From Arthrobacter celericrescens (GTDB lineage Bacteria; Actinomycetota; Actinomycetes; Actinomycetales; Micrococcaceae): a DNA stretch of 64,000 nucleotides. Below, one piece after another: positions 25,881-34,300 of the stretch. The translations under genes were made by a program, and so were the position numbers. The stretch lies in the NCBI RefSeq assembly GCF_003614925.1, contig NZ_QYLP01000032.1, positions 2,954-66,953 of the forward strand. Direction: 5' to 3'. The notes under the pieces are model-generated. The model did no database searches. It was not told the origin of the DNA and saw only the letters and a program-made list of their open reading frames with translations. Each line of letters opens with the position of its first letter. The stretch's first letter is position 1.

Positions 25881-27125
25881 CTAATGGGCTTGTTCCCGAA
25901 GCCCGGCGGTGTCCGCGGCCAGGGCGGCCGACATGGCATCGAAAGCGCCCAAAGTTGAGAAGAGCTTCAGTGCGTCCTGGGGCAGCGGCCAGCTGGACAG
26001 CTTCGCCGCGACAACCCGCGCGGGGCGGTTGATGTAGATCATTTGGCCGTGGATGCCCAGGCACAGCAACACATCGTTGCCCGGGTAGGGGAACCAGATC
26101 TGGTTACGGTACATGCCCCCGGGCATCCGGTTGTCTCCCGGACTGTAGAGGAAGGCTTCCCTGGAGTCGGCTGCGCCGTCGAGCGTCTCTGCGATCCAGC
26201 CCGGCGACAGGATCCGCTCATTCGTCAGCGAAACGCCGTCGTTAAGGAAGACCGAACCAAACCGGAGCATGTCCCGCAGTCCCGCGTTGATCCCTCCGTC
26301 AAACATGCCGGTGCCCACGGGGTCCGTGCCTATCGTTGCGTCGAACTCGGCGCCGATCCGGCTCCAGAGGAGCCGGGACATCAGCTGGGGCATCGGCTCC
26401 CCCGCAGCCGCTTCACAAACCCAGCCAAGGACGTCGGTTTCACAGGAGCGGTATTCGAAGACTCCTCCGTGGAAGGTCTTTTGCCGCAGGGTCTGGAGAT
26501 ACCCGTAGAGCGTGGAAGGCAGCCCCGGGTCCATTCGTGGTGCCCAGCTAATGGCTTCCTCGAGGAGCCGGACTTCCGCAAAAGGATCGAGGTAGTTCTC
26601 CGAGAACGCAATGCCGGATCGCATATCCAACAGATTCCGGACCGTGGCACCGGCGTATCCCGACCCCGCCAAAGCCGGAACGTAGGCAGTCACCAGGGCG
26701 TCGACGTCGAGGACTCCGCCCCCTGACAAAGCACCGGCAACAGCCCCGACCAGTGTCTTACTGACCGACATCAGAAGGTGCGACGAACCAGCGGTCATGC
26801 CCCCTGAATATTCTTCCGCTACGAGGTTCCCTTCATGCAGGACCGCCCAACCGTCCGTATTGGTGGCATCCATGATTTCGCGGACTGTTGCCGGCACCCC
26901 GCCGTGCGACGGCGCCACGCGGATGCCGTCCAGGGCGGCACCCCGGGGCTGTGCCTGGAGAACCGCCACCGGCCCACTTCCACGGGATATGACAGCCGTG
27001 GGCAGGAAATCGGCCATGTGCTGGAAACTCCAATGCAAATACTGGGCTGACTGCCAGTTTTCCAGATTCATGCCTGCCGGGAATCCGGTTTCAGCTTCGT
27101 CGGCCATCCGTCCTGCTGACTCCAT
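25881..27125 (-). CDS. beta-lactamase-family serine hydrolase (6-aminohexanoate-oligomer-hydrolase-like)
   Basis: A 414-residue cytoplasmic-looking hydrolase of the class C beta-lactamase / DD-peptidase fold. The catalytic S-V-S-K tetrad (SxxK, Ser120 and Lys123 in HLLMSVSKTLVGAV) and the YxS motif in FEYRSCETDVLGW are both present. The YRS form and overall length resemble 6-aminohexanoate-dimer hydrolase and related amidases rather than resistance enzymes. No signal peptide is visible. ATG 27125 has AGG upstream, but GTG 27152, which overlaps the ATP-grasp stop (GTGA), is an equally coupled start. It probably hydrolyses an amide or ester made or handled by the neighbouring ligase. Confidence 0.82.
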   Translation of the reverse strand: MESAGRMADEAETGFPAGMNLENWQSAQYLHWSFQHMADFLPTAVISRGSGPVAVLQAQPRGAALDGIRVAPSHGGVPATVREIMDATNTDGWAVLHEGNLVAEEYSGGMTAGSSHLLMSVSKTLVGAVAGALSGGGVLDVDALVTAYVPALAGSGYAGATVRNLLDMRSGIAFSENYLDPFAEVRLLEEAISWAPRMDPGLPSTLYGYLQTLRQKTFHGGVFEYRSCETDVLGWVCEAAAGEPMPQLMSRLLWSRIGAEFDATIGTDPVGTGMFDGGINAGLRDMLRFGSVFLNDGVSLTNERILSPGWIAETLDGAADSREAFLYSPGDNRMPGGMYRNQIWFPYPGNDVLLCLGIHGQMIYINRPARVVAAKLSSWPLPQDALKLFSTLGAFDAMSAALAADTAGLREQAH

Positions 27126-27148
27126 CGATCCTGTACCTGAAAGAGCTA

Positions 27149-28786
27149 TCACCGGGACTTCACGCCCTGGGACGGCTTCGGCTCGGCGGCATCGGCAAGC
27201 GCAACTCCGAGGTAGCGCGAACGTATCGAGTCGATGAGGTGGCGTGCGCGGATGGTCAACGATGATTGGCCGTTGTTGTCGCGTTGCAGGCGTCCCTTCG
27301 TGACCAGAACGCCCAGGTCCGCGCCTTTCCACCGGTAGTCCCCCGGGCCGTAAATGCGCAGGAAGAAGGCCTCCGATTCGTCCTTGAGCTGGTGCCAGTC
27401 AAGTGCCGCTCGCCTGAAAACCAGCGCGCCGGTGGCGTCCAGGAAGTACTGGCCGGTGGGCGGGGTTTCCAGGAGTTGCTCCACGATCGGAGACGTTTCC
27501 TTGATGATCATTTGGCTCCACGTGTCTCCGCCGGCCAGGTCTTCCCAACGCTGGTTGATCTCATCGACGTCCAGGACGAAATCGACGTCCATGTATTCGA
27601 GCAGGTGGAAGAGGAACAGCGGGATGTCAGCATAAGCACCGGCGGTGACGTTGGTGATCGCGGAGGCACCGCTGATCCGGGGATTCAGTTCACCCAGGTA
27701 GACCTCGTCTTCGTCGGTGTCGATGAGTACGTCGACTTCAAAGAATCCGCGGTAGCCCTCTTCGCCTAGCCGGTCGCCGAGCCGCCGTACAAGCTCGGTT
27801 GCTTTGGCCCTTTGGCCGGGGGTCAGGACTGCGGAGTGCATTTCGTTCCCGCACCAACCACCCCGGTACGGGGTGAGCTCTGCATACCCGGTCAGCTCGG
27901 TCAGGAACGGTCCGACGACGGTGCCGCACCGCGTGATGACGGCCTCGACGGCGACGGGCAGGTTATTGATCCTGCGCATCACCTTCAGCTCCTGGCCGAC
28001 GATGTCCTCCTTGTTCCTGTCCCAGTCCGCTTCGGAGGAGATGAAGAACGTTGTCTTTCCGGAATCCCCGTACGGTGTCTGGACCACGAGGTCCCCACCC
28101 AGGCCGGCAGCCCCGGCCGCCTCGACAAGTTCGTCCCAGCTGTCGGCGGTGGTCAGGACGTTGGGGACACTTGGCGCCCCAGCCTCGTTGCCCAGTTGTG
28201 TGGTGACGATCTTCGAGTCGAGGCGTTCCCGCAAGCTCGCAGGGGGCAGGATAAGGTCGTAGCCGAGTTCGGCGCAGATCGCTTCGGTTTCTTCGTTGAA
28301 GAACACCATCGCCACCTTGGGCCGGACGCCTGGGAGAAGGCCTCGCGCCATGTGCGCGCGGACTTCGGGGTTGTTCAAGAGCCAGTTGTTGATCGCCTCG
28401 CCGTCTTCGAATTCGTGGTACGGCTTGTATGAGGGCGAGAAGACCTTGGGGTGGGCCCCGTCCCATGCGTCGTAGTAGGTCACGTATGAGAAATTCCGCA
28501 CCCAGCGGTCCAGGCCGAGCAGGTTGAAGGGCGTTGCCCCGATGAAGAACACCGGCACATCATTGGTCCGGAAGAAATGCCGGACTTCGGAGATGTTCTT
28601 CAGACCGCGCCCGGATGCCGGCCTCGGGACGGCTGCAGCAAACGCGGCATCCGTGCCGACGCTGATTGCCGGCGTTTCGTCTGCGGCGACCTGCTGGGAA
28701 ATCGCCGCTGCAGGAGCGGCGGCCCTCGCAGCAATTGTCGCCGGGGTGGGAGTCTTGCTTCCTGCGCCGATGGGCGTGTGCTTCAT
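27149..28786 (-). CDS. ATP-grasp family ligase (biotin-carboxylase-like)
   Basis: A 545-residue ATP-grasp enzyme. An Ala/Pro-rich leader of ~60 residues precedes a pre-ATP-grasp domain (NDVPVFFIGATPFNLLGLDRW, here VFFIGATPFNLLGLD). The nucleotide-binding half has DLVVQTPYGDSGKTTFF, VMRRINNLPVAVEAVI and the metal-binding GFFEVDVLID...YLGELNPRISGAS, where E-x-N-P-R is the usual Mg2+ site. A specific C-terminal domain of ~180 residues follows. No biotin-carrier or carboxyltransferase gene is nearby, so an amide- or peptide-bond-forming role is more likely than carboxylation. Start ATG 28786. Confidence 0.82.
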   Translation of the reverse strand: MKHTPIGAGSKTPTPATIAARAAAPAAAISQQVAADETPAISVGTDAAFAAAVPRPASGRGLKNISEVRHFFRTNDVPVFFIGATPFNLLGLDRWVRNFSYVTYYDAWDGAHPKVFSPSYKPYHEFEDGEAINNWLLNNPEVRAHMARGLLPGVRPKVAMVFFNEETEAICAELGYDLILPPASLRERLDSKIVTTQLGNEAGAPSVPNVLTTADSWDELVEAAGAAGLGGDLVVQTPYGDSGKTTFFISSEADWDRNKEDIVGQELKVMRRINNLPVAVEAVITRCGTVVGPFLTELTGYAELTPYRGGWCGNEMHSAVLTPGQRAKATELVRRLGDRLGEEGYRGFFEVDVLIDTDEDEVYLGELNPRISGASAITNVTAGAYADIPLFLFHLLEYMDVDFVLDVDEINQRWEDLAGGDTWSQMIIKETSPIVEQLLETPPTGQYFLDATGALVFRRAALDWHQLKDESEAFFLRIYGPGDYRWKGADLGVLVTKGRLQRDNNGQSSLTIRARHLIDSIRSRYLGVALADAAEPKPSQGVKSR

Positions 28787-28855
28787 GGTGTTACCTCTTG
28801 TGGGTTGGGAGTGGGATTTGGGACGAGGACCGGCTGTTCTTTGGGAGTCCGTTTG

Positions 28856-30370
28856 CTACCTGACGCTTTGCCGGTTGGCTATCACCGGGGCTTCGCCTGT
28901 GTAGCCATCCCTGGCTGCCGCAATCTCATGGATCTGCTTGCGGCACAGGTACCAGCCGAGGACCATCAGGGCGCAGGCGATAACGGTGACCACCATGGTG
29001 AGCGGGGAATCAATGAAGACGATGACGAGGATGCCCGCCAGGAAGAGCAAGGCAAGGTAGCCGGTGTACGGGGCACCGAACATCCGGAAGGCCGGACGCT
29101 GGAGCCAGCCCCTGTCCGCCCAGCGCTTGAGCTGAATCTGGCACAGGACGATGGAGGCCCACATCACGATGATTCCCACAGCCGCCACGTGGAGGACGAT
29201 TTCGAAAGCTTCGTGCGGGACGAGGTAGTTCAACGGAACACCGAGCAGGGAGACTCCGGCGGTGATGGCGATGCCGCCGTACGGAACGCCGGCTTTGTTC
29301 ATGCGCTGGGCGAACTTCGGCGCCGACCCAGCCATGGACATGGAACGCAGGATCCGGCCCGTGGAGTAGAGGCCCGCGTTCAGTGAAGACAGTGCCGCGG
29401 TGAGGACCACGAGGTTCATGATCACGTCCACCCCTTGGACGCCGATGGAACCGAAGAACGTCACGAACGGACTGACACCCTTTTCATACGAGGTGTACGG
29501 GAGGAGGAGCACCAGCAGCAGGACCGAACCGACGTAGAACAGGCCGATCCGGTAGACGACGGAGTTGATGGCCTTGGGCATGATCTTTTCGGGGGCCTCC
29601 GTCTCGCCCGCAGCGGTGCCCACGAGCTCGATTCCGGCGTAGGCGAACAGCACACCCTGCATGACGAGGATCATGGCGAGCAGGCCGTTGGGCAACATTC
29701 CGCCGTTGTCCGCGATGAGGCTGAAACCGACCTCCTGGCCATTGACGGGGGTACCGAAAATGACGAAGTAGGTGCCAACGAGCAGGAACGCCACAAGCGC
29801 AGCGACTTTGACCAAGGAGAACCAGAACTCAAGTTCGCCGAACACCTTCACGGAAACAAGGTTCAGGCTGAGGACCACAATCAGTGCGATGAGGGCCCAC
29901 GCCCACTGCGGGACCGCGCCCATCCAAGGGACGTATTTGCCGAAGAAATTCATGTACAGCGCCGCGGCGGTGGTATCCACGATGGTGGCCATGGCCCAGT
30001 TGATCCAGTAGAACCAGCCCACGACGTAGGCGGTCTTCTCGCCGAAGAACTCCCGGGCGTAGGAGACGAAGGACCCCGACGACGGGCGGTGCAGAACGAG
30101 TTCGCCGAGAGCGCGGAGGATCAGGAAAGCGAAGAAACCGCACACTGCATACGCCACGACCAATGAAGGCCCCGCTATATGAAGGCGGCCGCCGGCGCCC
30201 AGGAACAGTCCCGTGCCGATGGCGCCGCCGATGGCGATCATCTGGATCTGGCGGGCTTTAAGGCCCTTGTGGTAGCCCGCTTCCTCAGCGTGGATAAGCG
30301 AGTCCGAGGCGTGTGCGTGACCGCCGTCGGTCACGTGACCGTCTCTCTGGTCACTTGTGTCGATGGACAT
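28856..30370 (-). CDS. amino acid permease (APC superfamily, AnsP/GabP-like)
   Basis: A 504-residue transporter with twelve predicted helices and a hydrophilic N-terminus containing His and Asp. The first helix has the APC signature [19 protein letters not shown]; helix 3 begins [22 protein letters not shown] (core [10 protein letters not shown]). This is the amino acid:proton symporter subfamily containing asparagine, GABA and proline permeases. Placed between glutaminase and the ATP-grasp gene, it probably imports an amide amino acid or exchanges substrate and product. It is 66 bp after glsA and 69 bp before the ATP-grasp gene. Confidence 0.9.
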   Translation of the reverse strand: MSIDTSDQRDGHVTDGGHAHASDSLIHAEEAGYHKGLKARQIQMIAIGGAIGTGLFLGAGGRLHIAGPSLVVAYAVCGFFAFLILRALGELVLHRPSSGSFVSYAREFFGEKTAYVVGWFYWINWAMATIVDTTAAALYMNFFGKYVPWMGAVPQWAWALIALIVVLSLNLVSVKVFGELEFWFSLVKVAALVAFLLVGTYFVIFGTPVNGQEVGFSLIADNGGMLPNGLLAMILVMQGVLFAYAGIELVGTAAGETEAPEKIMPKAINSVVYRIGLFYVGSVLLLVLLLPYTSYEKGVSPFVTFFGSIGVQGVDVIMNLVVLTAALSSLNAGLYSTGRILRSMSMAGSAPKFAQRMNKAGVPYGGIAITAGVSLLGVPLNYLVPHEAFEIVLHVAAVGIIVMWASIVLCQIQLKRWADRGWLQRPAFRMFGAPYTGYLALLFLAGILVIVFIDSPLTMVVTVIACALMVLGWYLCRKQIHEIAAARDGYTGEAPVIANRQSVR

Positions 30371-30436
30371 GTGATTCCTTTCGTTTGTTTCAACATTTGG
30401 GCGCGGCTGAACCGCGTGAAACCACGGCAGGCGCGA

Positions 30437-31381
30437 TCAGAACACCGACCAACCGGTGCGGTCCGTGAGGTCCGCGAGCGCCGCCATTCCGGCCAGCGAG
30501 TTGCCCTTGGAATCCAGCCTTGGACTCCAAACGCAGATGGAGCATTCTCCGGGGACGATGATCAGGATTCCGCCGCCGACCCCGCTCTTTCCCGGAAGCC
30601 CGACCCGATAGGCGAACTCGCCGGCGGCGTCGTACATGCCGCAGGTCAGCATGATGGAGCAGATACGTTTCGCTTGGTCCCTGGAGACAACAGAACCGGA
30701 GACTCCTTGTCCGCCGCGCGCCAGGAAGAGCCCGGCCTTCGCCGTTTGTTCGCAGGTCATCATCACGGAGCACTGCCTGGTGTAGGACTCGACCACCGCC
30801 TGGGCCGGGTGGCGCAAGTTGCCGAAGTCCTTCAGGAAATGCGCGAGGGCAAGATTGCGGTTGCCGTTGGCGAACTCATTTTGTGCCGCCGCTTCGTCGA
30901 TATAGGGCCCGGACCCGGCAGCGGACTCCCCCACCTGTTCGGCGAGGAAACGCACGAAGTGATCCGCCCCGTCGGGGAAGCTTTCCATCAGGTGGTCCGT
31001 CACCACCAGAGCACCGGGATTGATGAAGGGGTTGCGGGGAATCCCGTGTTCGACTTCAAGCTGGACCAAGGAATTGAAAGCAGTTCCCGAAGGCTCGCGA
31101 AGGACCCGGGACCAAAGCGAGTCTTGCTCGTCGGCGCCCAGTGCCATGGCCAGGGTGAAGACCTTGGAAATGCTCTGTATCGAGAACGGGATGCCGGCAT
31201 CGCCGGCGCTGAACATCTCACCCTCGGTGGTGGCGACGGCGATCCCGAACCGGTCGAACGGCGGCGCGGCCAGATGCGGAATGCTGGCTGGGACGGAGCC
31301 ACGCTCAGTCCGCGGCCGGTGCGTCCGGACAATGTCGTCAAGCACGGGTCCGAGCGGAGGAGAATCGATTACTGTTGTCAT
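30437..31381 (-). CDS. glsA: glutaminase A
   Basis: A 314-residue glutaminase converting L-glutamine to glutamate and ammonia in the cytoplasm. The serine beta-lactamase-like fold shows the SxxK pair in FSIQSISKVFTLAMAL. Other family signatures are NPFINPGALVV, YIDEAAAQNEF, NRNLALAHFLKDFGN (Asn-rich), RQCSVMMTCEQTA and the C-terminal KSGVGGGILIIVPG. Full length for the family. ATG 31381 overlaps the stop of the PucR regulator (ATGA, 31378-31381) and has GGAAAAG upstream, so it is translationally coupled to its likely regulator. Confidence 0.95.
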   Translation of the reverse strand: MTTVIDSPPLGPVLDDIVRTHRPRTERGSVPASIPHLAAPPFDRFGIAVATTEGEMFSAGDAGIPFSIQSISKVFTLAMALGADEQDSLWSRVLREPSGTAFNSLVQLEVEHGIPRNPFINPGALVVTDHLMESFPDGADHFVRFLAEQVGESAAGSGPYIDEAAAQNEFANGNRNLALAHFLKDFGNLRHPAQAVVESYTRQCSVMMTCEQTAKAGLFLARGGQGVSGSVVSRDQAKRICSIMLTCGMYDAAGEFAYRVGLPGKSGVGGGILIIVPGECSICVWSPRLDSKGNSLAGMAALADLTDRTGWSVF

Positions 31382-32976
31382 TTCTTTTCCGCTTGCTCCT
31401 TGTACCTGTTCGCCCACTCCTGGACATGAAGCAGGGCGACCAAAGAATGGCGCGGATCAGTGAAGTCCAGGCCGGTAATCCGCCCGGCCTTGCTGATCCG
31501 GTAGTAGACGGTGTTCTTGTGCAGGTTCATGCGGTGCGCGCATGCAGCCACGTCCAGTGAGACGTCGAAGTACACGCGAAGCGTCTCGGCCAGATCACTG
31601 TCGTCACGAAGGAGGGTCCAGAGCGCACGGTGGCGAAAGGTGGAGGCGGTGAAGCACGCCACTGCATCGTGGAGGAGGATCTCTGCCTCGAAATCGTCTT
31701 CGGTGGCCACCAAGGAGTCCCCTTCGCGGCGCAGGCAGCCCAGTAAGGCCTCAGCCTTTGCCGTCGTCGAGTGAACCGACAACAGGTCGGTGGCAACTGG
31801 CCCGACTGCTGCAAACGGGGCGACCCCCAGGTGTTTGCTCGCATCATTGACGATGGCTTCTGCCAGGCTTCGGAGGCCGGCCTTTGCGTTCTTCGGCTGC
31901 AGTCCGGGGACAATGACAGCGGTATCTCCCTTGAATTGCCCGACGATGGCTGAGGCTTTGTAGGCTGCCGCATGGATGGAAGCCAGGTTGGCAAGTTCGC
32001 CGTGCTTCAGTGCCGCATCGTCGGCCTGGGCGGCCTCTGCGGACATTCCTATGAGGATCAGGGCCGCGGGAAGATCCGCGGGCAGCTTCTCGCTGTGGGC
32101 AGTGGCCGCGGCCTCCGCCGGGCCGGACAGGATACGGACGATCCGGTCCTCCCGCATCGGTACCGCCTGGTGGTTGCGGTACCGGATCAGTTCGGCAGCC
32201 GCCCGCGTTGCCGAGCCGGTCAGAACATACTCAACGTCCTCACCAAAGCCCTCGCCGGTTTCCTGAAGCCAGATGTAGCCCATGATGCGGTGGCCTGCGA
32301 ACAATGCAATCGCAACGCGTTCCCGCAAGCCGTCCTGCGGCCTGGCAGGCACGCGAACGGTCGCGCGGGTTCGATGCAGCTCACGGTAGGCGCCGAGGTC
32401 CTTCAGCAGCAGTTCGTATTTGCGCGGACCCCGCCGCGCCAGGATCGATGCCTTGCGGAGTTCATCGATGTCATTGCACACCGTGGAGTAGGCGAGCACC
32501 TTGTTGGCGGCGTCCTCAATGACCACATGGCTGGACGTCAGGCGGGCGGTCGTTTGGGCTATCGCAAAAAGATCCTCCTCGAGCAGCGTCAGAACTTCGC
32601 TCTGGTAGCTGCGCGGCCGGATCCTGGCATTGGCAATGGAAACAAACCGGTCCCAGTCCGTCTCCGGATCAACCAGCAGGAGCCCGGCACCCGTATCCCT
32701 CAGGAGTTCTTCTGCTTCCGCCACGTCCTCGGGCCGGCCTTTGACGGCGAGGACCAACGGCGGGTTGGCAAGAAGCCTGCGAACAGCGGGCAAGACCGAG
32801 CGTCCGCGCACTCCGACCAGTAGAACCAATGCTGCCCGGACATCCCGCATCTCGTCATCCGCGTCAACGATCAGCAACCGCTCAACCCGATGGCTGGCGC
32901 AGGTCGGGTGAAGAATGAGTCTGGCGCAACCCGGCGGGAGATCCGACAGGATGTCGTCCACAGTAGCTGTCACCAT
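31378..32976 (-). CDS. PucR family transcriptional regulator
   Basis: A 532-residue regulator of the PucR/CdaR class. The N-terminal part is a PucR-type sensor region (ILSDLPPGCARLILHPTC...). A GGDEF-related middle domain follows. The C-terminal helix-turn-helix is characteristic: LAETLRVYFDVSLDVAACAHRMNLHKNTVYYRISKAGRITG, core LHKNTVYYRI. Such proteins respond to amino acids or purine intermediates. ATG 32976. A strong dyad (32997-33020) lies 20 bp upstream and may be its own operator. It leads the whole glutaminase-permease-ligase-decarboxylase series. Confidence 0.9.
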   Translation of the reverse strand: MVTATVDDILSDLPPGCARLILHPTCASHRVERLLIVDADDEMRDVRAALVLLVGVRGRSVLPAVRRLLANPPLVLAVKGRPEDVAEAEELLRDTGAGLLLVDPETDWDRFVSIANARIRPRSYQSEVLTLLEEDLFAIAQTTARLTSSHVVIEDAANKVLAYSTVCNDIDELRKASILARRGPRKYELLLKDLGAYRELHRTRATVRVPARPQDGLRERVAIALFAGHRIMGYIWLQETGEGFGEDVEYVLTGSATRAAAELIRYRNHQAVPMREDRIVRILSGPAEAAATAHSEKLPADLPAALILIGMSAEAAQADDAALKHGELANLASIHAAAYKASAIVGQFKGDTAVIVPGLQPKNAKAGLRSLAEAIVNDASKHLGVAPFAAVGPVATDLLSVHSTTAKAEALLGCLRREGDSLVATEDDFEAEILLHDAVACFTASTFRHRALWTLLRDDSDLAETLRVYFDVSLDVAACAHRMNLHKNTVYYRISKAGRITGLDFTDPRHSLVALLHVQEWANRYKEQAEKK

Positions 32977-32996
32977 GGGCTTCCTTCTGACAGTGC

Positions 32997-33020
32997 AGTC
33001 CGGACGGCACTGTCCGGACT
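32997..33020. promoter_or_regulatory. inverted repeat upstream of pucR
   Basis: AGTCCGGAC and GTCCGGACT form perfect 9-bp arms around the 6-base centre ggcact. Each arm contains the self-complementary octamer GTCCGGAC. It sits 20 bp before the PucR start codon, where binding would block initiation or early elongation. PucR autoregulation is the simplest reading. Confidence 0.65.
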
Positions 33021-33341
33021 CACAACGTTACTTAGAACACATTCCGTGTTTTTGTGTCCCGGATCTAAACTTTTTGGCTCATTTTCGGTCCGCGTACCAA
33101 AGCGCCCCAGACGGTCGAGGCGCGACGATGTGACGAGGACCTTGGTCCCGCACGATCACCCACAAGCCTGTCCGGCTGTCCGGCTGTCTGACAGGTTGGC
33201 ATGCATTGAGAATCGCAGCCCCATTTGTGGGGGTCAAGATATTTCTGAAGATGTCTCGCCCGCGGCTCGTCACAAAGGAGAACGCCATCGCCTTGCTGCG
33301 CCAGACCGCCGTCGCGCATTGAAAGCGCCGCTTAAACGGGC

Positions 33342-33376
33342 GCCGCCGGCCACGAAACGGGAGTGTGGCCGGCGGC
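33342..33376. terminator. GC-rich hairpin downstream of the SDR gene
   Basis: GCCGCCGGCCAC (33342-33353) and GTGGCCGGCGGC (33365-33376) form a perfect 12-bp stem with an 11-base loop. It lies 100 bp past the SDR stop on the minus strand and is probably the end of the pxp-MFS-SDR transcript. There is no T-tract, so termination would be weak or Rho-assisted. Confidence 0.55.
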
Positions 33377-33475
33377 TTGTATGTCCGGTGGAGGAAGTGC
33401 GGTATCCACCGGAATTTATGGACCCGGACAAAGATCCGGGTGGGAACGGGGGTCAGGGCGATGCTGCCCCGGCGC

Positions 33476-34228
33476 TTAGGCGCGCCGGTCGAACACCAGG
33501 CCACCCGGAACCTGGAAGGTGGGCATGATCTCCAGCATGCCCACGTTCACGTGCCGGGGAGTGTCCACGGCGTAGTCGAGGGCATCCACGATGTCGCCGG
33601 TGGTCAGCGACTCGTAGCCTTCGTAGTACGTCTTCCACGCCTCTTCCATGGCCTCCGGGGTACCGCCCATGTTCCGGCCGAAGATCTCGGTCTCCACCCG
33701 GCCTGGGCAGATTTCCGTGACCCGGATGCGCTTGCCCACGGTGTCGTTGCGGAGCTGGCGCGAGATCTGGTGAACGGCTGCCTTGGTGGCGTGGTACACC
33801 GTGTGTCCGTAGAAGTTGTAGGTGCCGGCGATCGAGCTGATGTTGACGATGTGGCCGAGGTCCCGCTCCACCATGCCCGGAAGCACCAACCGGGTCAGTT
33901 GGAGGAGGCCGCGGAGGTTCACGTCAATCAGTTCGTCGATGTCCGACTCGGACGAATCCAGGATGTTCCCGGGGCGGGAGACACCGGCGCAGTTCACCAG
34001 GACGTCCACCTCCAGGCCTTCCAGTTCCGCAGCGACGGCGGCCGTGTCGGTCAGGTCCACTGCATGCGGGATGGCCCCGGTGCGGTCGGCCAGTTCCTTG
34101 AGCCGGTCGTCGTTGCGGGCAAAGGCGTGGACCGTCAGGCCGCGCTTGGCGAGGCGTTCGGCGATGGCCGCGCCCATGCCGGTGGACGCGCCGGTCACCA
34201 CTGCGGTGGTGTAGTCAGAGAAGGACAT
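33476..34228 (-). CDS. SDR family oxidoreductase
   Basis: A 250-residue classical short-chain dehydrogenase. The cofactor loop is TGASTGMGAAIAERL, with NCAGVSRPGN, the catalytic Ser in NISSIAGTYNFYG and the YHATKAAVH pair (Tyr-x3-Lys). The ICPGRVETEIFG segment is typical. The residue after the second strand is Arg-rich (FARNDDRL), favouring NADP(H). It is the last gene of the pxpABC-MFS unit and by position may oxidise or reduce a hydroxy or keto intermediate of the same pathway. Substrate unknown. Confidence 0.92.
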   Translation of the reverse strand: MSFSDYTTAVVTGASTGMGAAIAERLAKRGLTVHAFARNDDRLKELADRTGAIPHAVDLTDTAAVAAELEGLEVDVLVNCAGVSRPGNILDSSESDIDELIDVNLRGLLQLTRLVLPGMVERDLGHIVNISSIAGTYNFYGHTVYHATKAAVHQISRQLRNDTVGKRIRVTEICPGRVETEIFGRNMGGTPEAMEEAWKTYYEGYESLTTGDIVDALDYAVDTPRHVNVGMLEIMPTFQVPGGLVFDRRA

Positions 34229-34300
34229 GGTTACTCCGGATGTCTTGGAAGGCGGCGCCGGACCCTCCCCGACGGGAGGACGGCACCGGATGGATTGGAC

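Larger units (their letters stand above)
32977..33475. other. 499-bp gap between pucR and SDR genes
   Basis: No convincing gene. It contains the pucR-proximal inverted repeat (32997-33020) and the SDR-side hairpin (33342-33376). At 33286-33327 an AAAGGAG motif is followed by a TTG and a short frame of nine codons, possibly a leader or a relic. The base composition of 33040-33100 is more AT-rich than the flanks, as expected for the promoter of the pucR operon. Confidence 0.5.

Noticed and set aside
27149..28786. ATP-grasp gene considered as a biotin carboxylase of acetyl-CoA carboxylase
   Set aside because: No biotin-carrier domain or carboxyltransferase in the cluster, and the C-terminal domain is not that of AccC.
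31378..32976. PucR gene considered as part of a purine catabolism locus
   Set aside because: No urate, xanthine or allantoin genes nearby; the neighbours handle amino acids, so the family name should not be read as function.
33286..33327. AAAGGAG followed by a TTG and a nine-codon frame in the pucR-SDR gap, considered as a real small gene
   Set aside because: Too short to support. It may be a relic or chance, so it is mentioned only in the gap entry.
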